Source of the DNA: Pseudomarimonas sp964350895
Lineage (GTDB): Bacteria; Pseudomonadota; Gammaproteobacteria; Xanthomonadales; Xanthomonadaceae
DNA length: 35,856 bases
NCBI GenBank assembly: GCA_964350895.1
Contig: CAYGMG010000027.1
Location: 1-35,856 of the forward strand
Direction: 5' to 3'
Shown here: positions 1 through 7,140 of the stretch, in pieces
Position numbering within the stretch: the first letter of the stretch is position 1
Layout of the letters: every line of letters starts with the position of its first letter
Translations under genes and position numbers: made by a program
Notes under the pieces: model-generated
What the model was told of the DNA's origin: nothing
The model's input: only the letters and a program-made list of their open reading frames with translations
Databases searched by the model: none

Positions 1-68
1 TCGCGCCTTGCCTCGACGACGCATCCGCTTCGCGACTTCAACAACATACTTCCGGAAAAGGACACTAG
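1..68. repeat. MITE-like palindromic element, partial copy 1
   Basis: This is the right-hand part of the element seen complete at 65-230; the window edge cuts its left part. It ends in a CTAG (65-68) that it shares with the next copy. The sequence repeats with a period of exactly 162 bp (the motif at 1 recurs at 163 and 325). It encodes nothing credible, although it stays open in the frame of the downstream gene. Confidence 0.85.
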
Positions 69-230
69 TGTCCTGTCCCGGAAGTACATCGCAGAATTCG
101 CTCGGTCTGCGCCGTCGATGCTGCGTTGCTCGTCGTCGCCATAGCGCTGCTATGCCTCCTTCTCGCGCCTTGCCTCGACGACGCATCCGCTTCGCGACTT
201 CAACAACATACTTCCGGAAAAGGACACTAG
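65..230. repeat. MITE-like palindromic element, full copy 2
   Basis: A 166-bp element bounded by CTAG on both sides. The terminal inverted repeats begin CTAGTGTCCT and continue into CCGGAAGTA on both ends with two mismatched positions between. The centre carries CATAGC-GCT-GCTATG and longer imperfect arms, so the whole unit could fold as a long hairpin. There is no transposase inside, so any mobility would depend on an enzyme supplied elsewhere. The shared CTAG between neighbours fits a 4-bp target duplication of the kind IS5-family elements make at YTAR, but this is inference. Confidence 0.85.
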
Positions 231-392
231 TGTCCTGTCCCGGAAGTACATCGCAGAATTCGCTCGGTCTGCGCCGTCGATGCTGCGTTGCTCGTCGTCG
301 CCATAGCGCTGCTATGCCTCCTTCTCGCGCCTTGCCTCGACGACGCATCCGCGTCGCGACTGCAACAACATACTTCCGGAACAGGACACCAG
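227..392. repeat. MITE-like palindromic element, diverged copy 3
   Basis: Third tandem copy, overlapping copy 2 by its CTAG. Its right end is mutated: the terminal CTAG reads CCAG and several bases around 353-390 differ from copies 1 and 2. It ends about 10-20 bp before the start codon of the deacylase gene, so it forms that gene's immediate upstream region and may have replaced its native promoter. Confidence 0.8.
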
Positions 393-412
393 CGTCCCGT
401 ATGCTTGCCGCC

Positions 413-1477
413 ATGAGCCCTCGCACCGCCGCAAAGCGCCCCGCACGCAAACCCTTCGAGATCGGCGGGCAGAGCGTGGCTGCCGGAGACCGGCAGACCG
501 TCGAGCTGCCGATCAGCGTGCTGTCCACCCATCAGCCGATGACCCTGGCCGTGCAGGTATTGCACGGTCGTCAGCCGGGCCCGGTGCTGTTCCTCAGCGC
601 CGCGATCCACGGCGACGAGGTGATCGGCGTCGAGGTGATCCGCCGCCTGCTGCGGGCGCGCGCCCTGCAGCGCATGCGCGGCACCCTGCTGGCGGTGCCG
701 GTGGTCAACACCTTCGGTTTCATCGCCCACTCGCGCTACCTGCCGGACCGTCGCGATCTCAACAGGATGTTTCCCGGGCACGGCCAGGGTTCACTTGCCT
801 CGCAGCTGGCCAACCTGTTCATGCAGGAGGTGGTTCGGCGCAGCGATGTCGGCATCGACCTGCATTCCGCCGCAGTGCATCGGGTCAACCTGCCCCAGGT
901 CCGTGCCGACCTTTCCGATCCGCGGCTGCGCGAGCTGGCCGAAGCTTTCGCCGCGCCGGTGATGCTGTCCAGCCAGCTGCGCGATGGCTCGCTGCGCCGG
1001 GCCGCCCAGGAGGCCGGGGTGCCGGTCCTGCTCTACGAGGCTGGCGAAGCGCTGCGCTTTGACGAGATCTCGGTGCGCACCGGCCTGCGCGGGGTGCTTG
1101 GCGTGATGCGTTCGCTGGGGATGATCGCCGGCCACGCGCCGCGCCCGACCAGCCTTGAGGCCAAGCGCAGCCACTGGCTCCGGGCGCCGGCCGGTGGCGT
1201 ATTCCGCAGGCTGGTGGCGCTCGGTGCAGCGGTGGCCACGGGCGAGCGCCTTGGCTATATCTCGGACCCGTTCGGTGCCGGCGAGGTCGCCGTGCTCAGC
1301 CGCCGGGACGGGTTGGTCATCGGGTTATCCAACCTGCCCGTGGTCAATCAGGGCGATGCGCTGTTCCATATCGCCCAGTTCGACGACACCGATCTGGAGA
1401 GCGACCTGATCGATCAGCTGGAAGCCGAGCTGGAAGACCAGGACCTCGGCGACTTCGACGGACCCGAGCCCGGCTGA
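413..1477 (+). CDS. succinylglutamate desuccinylase/aspartoacylase family zinc hydrolase
   Basis: A 354-residue protein of the AstE/AspA branch of the M14 carboxypeptidase-like fold, which removes acyl groups from N-acylated amino acids or related amides in the cytoplasm. Zinc ligands are visible as H66 and E69 in the HGDE motif and H151 in DLHSAA; E209 in LLYEAGE is the likely catalytic carboxylate. The C-terminal third (about 250-330) has the beta-rich domain usual in this family. The open frame runs upstream to base 8, but that part is only translated repeat DNA, so the start is ATG at 413 or the in-frame ATG at 401. The C-terminus is acidic. The actual substrate cannot be told from the sequence. 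It stands alone and converges on the RcnB-like gene. Confidence 0.9.
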   Translation: MSPRTAAKRPARKPFEIGGQSVAAGDRQTVELPISVLSTHQPMTLAVQVLHGRQPGPVLFLSAAIHGDEVIGVEVIRRLLRARALQRMRGTLLAVPVVNTFGFIAHSRYLPDRRDLNRMFPGHGQGSLASQLANLFMQEVVRRSDVGIDLHSAAVHRVNLPQVRADLSDPRLRELAEAFAAPVMLSSQLRDGSLRRAAQEAGVPVLLYEAGEALRFDEISVRTGLRGVLGVMRSLGMIAGHAPRPTSLEAKRSHWLRAPAGGVFRRLVALGAAVATGERLGYISDPFGAGEVAVLSRRDGLVIGLSNLPVVNQGDALFHIAQFDDTDLESDLIDQLEAELEDQDLGDFDGPEPG

Positions 1478-1519
1478 CAGCTTCACCGCAGCCGGACTGG
1501 CGCCGGCCGCGGCGCCTGC

Positions 1520-2218
1520 TCAGTAGTAGAAGTCGTAGAGCACGTCGACGATGTAGCCGCTGGCCAGCTCGACCAGCAGCAGATCACCATCCACGCGCAC
1601 CCAGCGACAGCCGTAGGGCGGCGGGGCAATGCCATAGGGCTGGTAGTCGACGTACCAGCTGCGGCTCAGGAACACGCCCGGCAGGGTGAAACCGACGCGC
1701 CAGTGGTAGCGCGAATAGCCCTGCGGGTAGTGGTAGCGCACCGCGGCCCGGTAGCGGTTGCCTTCCCAGCCATGTCGCCAGTGGCTGCGCCAGCGCGAGT
1801 CGCGCCAGTCGTTGCGCCAGTCGCTGCGGTAATCGTTGCGATAGCGATCATCGCGGTAGCGGTTGTGTCGCGGATCGGAATGCGGCAGGCCGCGGTCGAC
1901 CTGCCAGTTGCGGTCGTCGTGGCGGTAGGCCTTGCCCGGATCGGCATGGAAGCGCGAGTCGCGCGAGCGTTCTGCGTCGCGTTCCCAGTGGTTGTCTCGC
2001 TGGTTGTTCCAATAGGCGCCGTTGTCGCGCCGCTGTTCGGCGCGCGAATGGTTGCGGGCGTCGTCGCGCGAGTCGTAGCGCGGCGCGTCGTGGCGCTGGC
2101 CGCCGATCCGCTGCTCGGCGCGGTCCACCGCGCGTCCGCGCTGGTAATCCTGGGCGAGAGCAGCGCCGGCGCTGGCAAGGCCAGCCAGCAGGAAGGTGGA
2201 AAGGGCGAGTCGATTCAT
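1520..2218 (-). CDS. RcnB-family envelope protein with long Arg/Asp/His/Asn-rich middle
   Basis: A 232-residue secreted protein. It begins with a clear Sec signal (positive start, hydrophobic core, cleavage near ALA-QDY at about residue 22). Residues 25-150 are an extremely polar low-complexity tract dominated by R, D, N, H and W/Y. The last 60 or so residues match the RcnB pattern: a V-G-F-T-L-P segment, then Y-G-I-A-PPPYG-C-RWVRV-DGD-LLLV and a terminal D-V-L-Y-D. RcnB proteins are periplasmic and were first linked to nickel/cobalt homeostasis in Escherichia coli; many members have no known role. The His and Asp content would allow metal binding, but that is inference. It is monocistronic, with its promoter in the 2219-2359 gap. 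Confidence 0.8.
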   Translation of the reverse strand: MNRLALSTFLLAGLASAGAALAQDYQRGRAVDRAEQRIGGQRHDAPRYDSRDDARNHSRAEQRRDNGAYWNNQRDNHWERDAERSRDSRFHADPGKAYRHDDRNWQVDRGLPHSDPRHNRYRDDRYRNDYRSDWRNDWRDSRWRSHWRHGWEGNRYRAAVRYHYPQGYSRYHWRVGFTLPGVFLSRSWYVDYQPYGIAPPPYGCRWVRVDGDLLLVELASGYIVDVLYDFYY

Positions 2219-2359
2219 GCGCTCCTCCGCGAGTTGCCGATCATCGGCAGCCGATCGCCGCAGTCTGCGGCGCCTGCATGCAATCTGCCACTGCGTGCCT
2301 GAACGCAGCGGCCAAATCAGCTGAACGTGCGCCAGCGGTTCAGCTTGCTGCCCCGGGCC

Positions 2360-5300
2360 TCAGGGCGCCCGCGGGTCACCATTGGGCTGGGTCGGGGTGT
2401 CGGTCAGGCGGCGTAGTGGCCGCTCGTCGCGCTGCCATTCGAGGACATCGGCGGCAAGCTCGGAGCGGAAGCTGGCCACCTCGATGTCATCGGCTACAAA
2501 CTCGAGCGTGCCGGCCGGCGCCAGGCTGGCGTCGGCGGCTCCCGGGCAGCCGGGGCAGCGGGTCGGGCCGTCGTAGCGGAACATCGAAAAGCGCGCCGGA
2601 TCGGCTGGATCGTCCGCGGCTCCCGCCAGCCAGCTGGGATCGCCAGCGAGGTCATAGAGGAAGGCGATGGCGTAGTCGACGCCGCCCTGCCGGGTGACCG
2701 ACAGGCCCCAGCCCGGCTCACCCGGGTCGAACCAGGCAGCGGTGGGGAACTGGGTGCGGCTGCTCGGTCCGACATCCAGCGGGTGCATCGGCTCGCTGCC
2801 GCTGCTGCCGGGCAGGACCCAGCTGAACATGGCGTTCCGCTCGTCGGCGAAATCAAGCTGGGCGCTGCCGACCGGCTGCGAAGTGGCTAGGCCATCCTGC
2901 CAGCGGAACTGCAGCAGCTCGGCCTGCCAGCGGCTGCCTTGCAGCGTGCCCAGCGCGAGATACCAGATCGGCCGGCCGTCCTCGCGGAAGGTGTACCAGA
3001 TCAGCGCCAGCTGGTCGCCGGCGTTCTGCAGGTCAAGGCCATGGCCGAGCCGCGCCGGATTGGCCCAGCCGCCGGCCACCGGCAGCAGCTGTCGCTGTGC
3101 GTCGTCTGGGAATCGATCGCCGACCTTGGGCAGCGCAAGCAGGGCGCGCGGCGCTTCGAGCAAGCCCTCTGGTCCACGGTCGAAACGGCCCAGCGGACTG
3201 CCATCGGCGGCAAAGCGGAGCAGGGCATCGGTGGCGCTGCTGCTGACCACCAGGCTGCCATCGGCGAGCCTGGCAAGGCCGGTCGGCGTATCCAGACCGC
3301 CGGCGCGCGTTGCGATCAGCACCCGCGCATCGCCGGCACGTTCGGGGTCGATGCGCACCACGCGGTGTTCGGCGGCGTCGGCGACCAGCAGCTGGCGGCC
3401 GTCGCTGTCGACCAGCAGGGCCACCGGATCGGTGAGCGCAGCGATTCCGCCGGTGAAGCTCGGCACCAGCTGGCGGCGCAGGCTGGCGCTGGCGATATCG
3501 ATGGAAGTCAGTGTTCCGTTGCGCTCGAGCAGCCAGAGCAGGCCGTCCGCCGTGGTCGCCGTGGCGCGCGGCGGCGAGCGCAGAGGGGTGCGGCCGAACT
3601 CGCCGCCGGACAGCGGCTCTCCGCTGATCGGATCGTGCCGCTGCAGGCTGCCGCTGGTGTCGAGGCTGAACACCGTGCCGTCTGCGGCAAGGCTGAGCCC
3701 GGCCGGAAATCCGGACAGAAAGCCCGGTCCAGGTCCGCCACGGTAGCCGGCGATGAATTCATCCAGGCGCTGGCCGTCGTGTCGCTGGTAGCGGCGCAGG
3801 GCGCTGGCATTGGTCGAATAGAGCAGTTTGAAGGCGGGGCTGAAGGCAAGCCCGGCCTGCGAGCCGAACACCTGCGGGATATGCGCCTCGGCGGCCTCGA
3901 TGCCTGACCACCGCCCGCTGTCGGCGTCATAGCGCAGCAGGCGGTCATTGCCGGCGCTGATCACCAGCAGGTCCTGGGATGCGCGAGTGTCGCCGCTTGC
4001 CAGATCGTCTACGCCGTCTCCATCGCGGTCGGCATCGGCGTTATCGCCGAGGCCATCGCCATCGGTATCGCGCCATTCGCGGCGCTCGGCAGGGAAGGCA
4101 TCGGCGTTGTCGCCGATGCCATCGCCGTCGCCGTCGCGCTGTTCGCTGGCAAGCAGCGGAAAGGCGTCCTCGATGTCGAGTACGCCGTCGTTGTCGTCAT
4201 CGGCGTCGAGGTTGTTGCCGATGCCGTCGCCGTCGGTGTCGGCGGATTCGGCCGGGTCATCGGGGAAGGCGTCCAGCTCATCCGGCGTGCCATCCGCATC
4301 GCGGTCGCTGCGATAGCGCGCATCGAAGGGAAAGGCGTCGGCGCTGTCGGCAATGCCGTCGCCATCGCTGTCGGGGTCGATCGGCGCGACGGTCGCCGGT
4401 GGCGGGGCGCTGCTGCTGGCGGCGCGGTAAGCGGCCAGCGCGCCCATGTTGTCGCGGATGCGTCGCGCGTTGTCGGCGAAGCCGGCCCGGCCGCAGGGCC
4501 GTCCGCCGCACAGCTGCAGCGGGTTGGAGAAGCGCGCCAGGCGCCGGCCGCGGTCCGGATTGCCGCTGCCGAACGAACCCATCACGGTATGAAACTGGTT
4601 CAGTACCACGTGGGCGGTGCCGAAGCCGGCGTTCGGTGAGTTGGCGCCGTTCTGGTGTTCGGCGCCGAGGTTATGACCGATCTCGTGGGCGAGCACGTCG
4701 TCAGCGCACAGCGACCAGGAGCTGAAGCCGTCGGCGACCACGTTGACCCCGGCATTTGCGCCGCCGCCGAACAATCGGGCGATGCCGCAGCTGCCGCGGG
4801 TCTCGATATCAGCTGGCCAGAACAGGCTGACCAGATCAGCGCCGACTTGGTCGCGACGCTGGCGCAGGTTGGAGAAGGCGGGGTGGATGTTGTTGCCGCC
4901 GGCAAGCGCATCGGCCATGCGCTGCAGGGCGGTGCCGTTGTCGCCGCCGCTTTCGGAATCGGGATACGCACTGGGATCGATGCCGACCGCGCGTACCGCG
5001 AGATCGACGCCGCTGTTGGCGAACAGCTGGTTGCTCAGCGCGACCAGGTGGTTGATCCGGGTCTGCGCGCTGCTGCCCGGGTAGCGCAGGGCGAAATCGT
5101 TGCTGTACAGGAACAGCACATCGATCAGCGTGCCGGCCTTGGCGTCGGACCTCCCGGCTGGCTGCGCGGGCACAGCTGAGGCCGCGCTGCGTCGGTCGCC
5201 GGGCAGGCTGATCGACTTGTCATCGGCTGCCGCCGTTGTCAGTGCCGGATGGTCGAGCTCGATCAGGAAGCCGTCTTGGCCGGCGCTCTCGAGCCGGAAG

Positions 5301-5704
5301 CGCCCATGCGGCGAATCGAACAGACCGAAGCTGGCTTCGGCGCCGACCGTGTACAGGCCGTAGTGGCCTACGCCTTCGCCGTCGATCGCCCCGGTCAGGC
5401 TGCGGTCGCCATTGGCATGCTCGCTGATCTGCGGCTCGCTCAGCTGCAGGCGCTGGCCGCCGGGAAGGGTCAGCTGCCAGTCGCCCGCCTGCTTTGCCGG
5501 TTGACCACGCAGCAGGTGCAGGCTGCCTTCGGGCAGCGCGGCCAGGTCCTGGCGCCCGGCGGCCGCGGCAAGCGCCTTGGCCTTTCCGGTCGTGGCAATC
5601 TGCCATTGCGGAAAGCCGCCATCGGGCTGCGCGCCGCGTGCCGGCGTCGCCGCCAGCAGCAGGGCGGCAAGCAGCGCCGCCGCGCCGATGCGTGCGCCAG
5701 CCAC
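2360..5704 (-). CDS. secreted reprolysin-like metallopeptidase with calcium-binding DxDxDG repeats
   Basis: A 1114-residue exported protein. Residues 1-24 form a signal peptide. A zincin domain follows, with HEIGHNLGAEH at 340-350 (ligands H340, H344, H350; catalytic E341) and the Met-turn HTVMGS around M375, the metzincin/M12B layout. Residues about 441-566 hold several thrombospondin type 3-like DxDxDGxxD motifs that would bind calcium. Residues about 570-850 look like a beta-propeller/NHL-type region with recurring VDSDGRQLLVAD-like strands. The C-terminal 230 residues hold two related modules of the GW-x-P...GxGL...WY/FLYD...P-W type, common in secreted proteins of this order. The start is GTG. 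It lies 5 bp downstream of the sugar dehydrogenase gene, so the two are probably cotranscribed. Substrate unknown. Confidence 0.88.
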   Translation of the reverse strand: MAGARIGAAALLAALLLAATPARGAQPDGGFPQWQIATTGKAKALAAAAGRQDLAALPEGSLHLLRGQPAKQAGDWQLTLPGGQRLQLSEPQISEHANGDRSLTGAIDGEGVGHYGLYTVGAEASFGLFDSPHGRFRLESAGQDGFLIELDHPALTTAAADDKSISLPGDRRSAASAVPAQPAGRSDAKAGTLIDVLFLYSNDFALRYPGSSAQTRINHLVALSNQLFANSGVDLAVRAVGIDPSAYPDSESGGDNGTALQRMADALAGGNNIHPAFSNLRQRRDQVGADLVSLFWPADIETRGSCGIARLFGGGANAGVNVVADGFSSWSLCADDVLAHEIGHNLGAEHQNGANSPNAGFGTAHVVLNQFHTVMGSFGSGNPDRGRRLARFSNPLQLCGGRPCGRAGFADNARRIRDNMGALAAYRAASSSAPPPATVAPIDPDSDGDGIADSADAFPFDARYRSDRDADGTPDELDAFPDDPAESADTDGDGIGNNLDADDDNDGVLDIEDAFPLLASEQRDGDGDGIGDNADAFPAERREWRDTDGDGLGDNADADRDGDGVDDLASGDTRASQDLLVISAGNDRLLRYDADSGRWSGIEAAEAHIPQVFGSQAGLAFSPAFKLLYSTNASALRRYQRHDGQRLDEFIAGYRGGPGPGFLSGFPAGLSLAADGTVFSLDTSGSLQRHDPISGEPLSGGEFGRTPLRSPPRATATTADGLLWLLERNGTLTSIDIASASLRRQLVPSFTGGIAALTDPVALLVDSDGRQLLVADAAEHRVVRIDPERAGDARVLIATRAGGLDTPTGLARLADGSLVVSSSATDALLRFAADGSPLGRFDRGPEGLLEAPRALLALPKVGDRFPDDAQRQLLPVAGGWANPARLGHGLDLQNAGDQLALIWYTFREDGRPIWYLALGTLQGSRWQAELLQFRWQDGLATSQPVGSAQLDFADERNAMFSWVLPGSSGSEPMHPLDVGPSSRTQFPTAAWFDPGEPGWGLSVTRQGGVDYAIAFLYDLAGDPSWLAGAADDPADPARFSMFRYDGPTRCPGCPGAADASLAPAGTLEFVADDIEVASFRSELAADVLEWQRDERPLRRLTDTPTQPNGDPRAP

Positions 5705-5709
5705 GGCGA

Positions 5710-6912
5710 TCAGCCTTTGAGCTCCAGCTTGAGCACACGGCCATCGGCCTCGTCGGTCAGCGCGTAGACCGCTCCGTCCGGACCGACCCGCACGTCACGG
5801 ATGCGCCAGCCCTGGGCTTCAAGCAGGCGCTCCTCGCCGGTGACCTGGTTGTTCTCGTCGAGCACGCTGCGGATCAGCGCGCGCTGGGCCAGTGCGCCGA
5901 CGAACAGCGAGCGCTGCCAGGCCGGGAAGCGCGCATGGTCATAGAAGGCCATGCCGCTGACGCCGGGCGAGACTTCCCAATAATAGTGCGGCTGCTCCAG
6001 ACCTTCCTTGGCCTCGCCCTCGGCTTCGGGAATCGGGAAGCCGGAGTAGTTGATGCCATAGGTGATCAGCGGCCAGCCATAGTTCTTGCCGGCCTCGGGA
6101 ATGTTGATCTCATCGCCGCCCTTGGGGCCGTGCTCGTGGGTCCACAACACATTGGTCCACGGATTGAGCGCGGCGCCCTGCTGGTTGCGATGGCCATAGG
6201 ACCAGGTCTCCGGCTGGGCGCCTTCACGACCGACGAAGGGGTTGTCTTCGGGTACCCGGCCGTCGGGGAAGATCCGCGCCACGGTGCCCATGTGGCTGCC
6301 CAGATCCTGTGCGGTCGGGCGGTCGCCGCGGTCGCCCATGGTGATGTACAGGTGCTCGCCGTGGAACACGATCCGCGAGCCGAAGTGGTGCCGCGAGTCG
6401 GTCTTCGGCGACTGGCGGAAGATCACCTCGACATCGACCAGGCCGTCGCCTTCGAGCCGGCCGCGGGCGGCGGCGGTGCCGGCCAGCTTGCCTTCGCCCG
6501 GCTCGGCATAGGTCAGATAGACCAGACCGTCTTCGCCGAAGCTCGGCGAAAGCACCACATCGAACAGGCCGCCCTGGCCTTCGGCGACCACCGCCGGTAC
6601 GCCGCTGAGCGGGGCCGAGACGCTGCCGTCGGCCGCCACCCGGCGCAGGGCGCCGCCGCGCTCGCTGACCAGCATGTCGCCGTCCGGAAGAAAGGCCATG
6701 CCCCAGGGATTGGCAAGGCCGCGGGCCAAAGTGGTGACCGTCGCCGGGCCCAGCTGGGTCGGCACGGAGAGGACTTCCTGCGCGCTGGCGGTCGCCGCGC
6801 TGGGGCTTGCGCTGCCGCCGGAAGCGGCGCTGCCGCTGGCCTGACTGTCCGCGGCCGGCTGGCAGGCAGTCAGGGCAAAAGCGATCAGCAGTGCGAGAGA
6901 GTTCTTGCGCAT
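5710..6912 (-). CDS. PQQ-dependent sugar dehydrogenase, lipoprotein
   Basis: A 400-residue protein of the soluble glucose/aldose sugar dehydrogenase family, which oxidises sugars with pyrroloquinoline quinone in the cell envelope. The ATG at 6912 gives MRKNSLALLIAFALTAC, a lipoprotein signal with the lipobox ending at C17; the longer in-frame start at 6948 would bury this signal. A low-complexity Ser/Ala linker follows to about residue 45. Family signatures are SRHHFGSRI (active-site His region), MGDRGDRPTAQDLGSHMG and THEHGPKGGDEIN (ligands for calcium/PQQ), then NYGWP and the GVSGMAFY strand. No PQQ biosynthesis genes are in the window. It is divergent from alaS and precedes the metallopeptidase gene. 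Confidence 0.92.
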   Translation of the reverse strand: MRKNSLALLIAFALTACQPAADSQASGSAASGGSASPSAATASAQEVLSVPTQLGPATVTTLARGLANPWGMAFLPDGDMLVSERGGALRRVAADGSVSAPLSGVPAVVAEGQGGLFDVVLSPSFGEDGLVYLTYAEPGEGKLAGTAAARGRLEGDGLVDVEVIFRQSPKTDSRHHFGSRIVFHGEHLYITMGDRGDRPTAQDLGSHMGTVARIFPDGRVPEDNPFVGREGAQPETWSYGHRNQQGAALNPWTNVLWTHEHGPKGGDEINIPEAGKNYGWPLITYGINYSGFPIPEAEGEAKEGLEQPHYYWEVSPGVSGMAFYDHARFPAWQRSLFVGALAQRALIRSVLDENNQVTGEERLLEAQGWRIRDVRVGPDGAVYALTDEADGRVLKLELKG

Positions 6913-7140
6913 GGGGCACCATCGGATTTCGGTCGAGCGCACAAACATACCCTGAACCGCGACAAGGGCGTGTCATCCGCGCTGCCCTTTGACTGCCCGC
7001 AAGGCTCCACCCGCGGCCCATCCCTGCTAGCCTAAGCGGTCGCCCCAGGCCGCCAAGGCCTGCCCCGTGCTGCTGCGCCAAGGCGCGCCGGCCGGGCCAT
7101 CGCGGGCCATCCCCAAACAGCCGAGCCGACCGTTCCAGCC
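6913..7140. other. divergent intergenic region between sugar dehydrogenase and alaS
   Basis: Contains no gene. It must hold the promoters for both flanking genes. A TTGACT at 6989-6994 and a TAGCCT at 7028-7033 can be seen, but they are 33 bp apart and do not form one promoter. In Xanthomonas-type genomes recA-recX often precedes alaS; neither is present here. Confidence 0.5.

Noticed and set aside
1..392. CRISPR array
   Set aside because: The period is 162 bp with no unique spacers, and the units are MITE-like with terminal inverted repeats.
8..412. N-terminal extension of the deacylase over the repeats
   Set aside because: The frame is open only because the repeat period of 162 bp is a multiple of three; the encoded peptide is the repeat translated three times, and the zinc hydrolase family starts near residue 1 of the ATG at 413.
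1490..1519. Terminator between the convergent deacylase and RcnB-like genes
   Set aside because: GGCGCC..GGCGCC forms a short palindrome but no T-run exists on either side.
5494..7035. 513-residue plus-strand frame
   Set aside because: Antisense to the sugar dehydrogenase, whose lipoprotein signal and calcium/PQQ motifs are clear on the minus strand.
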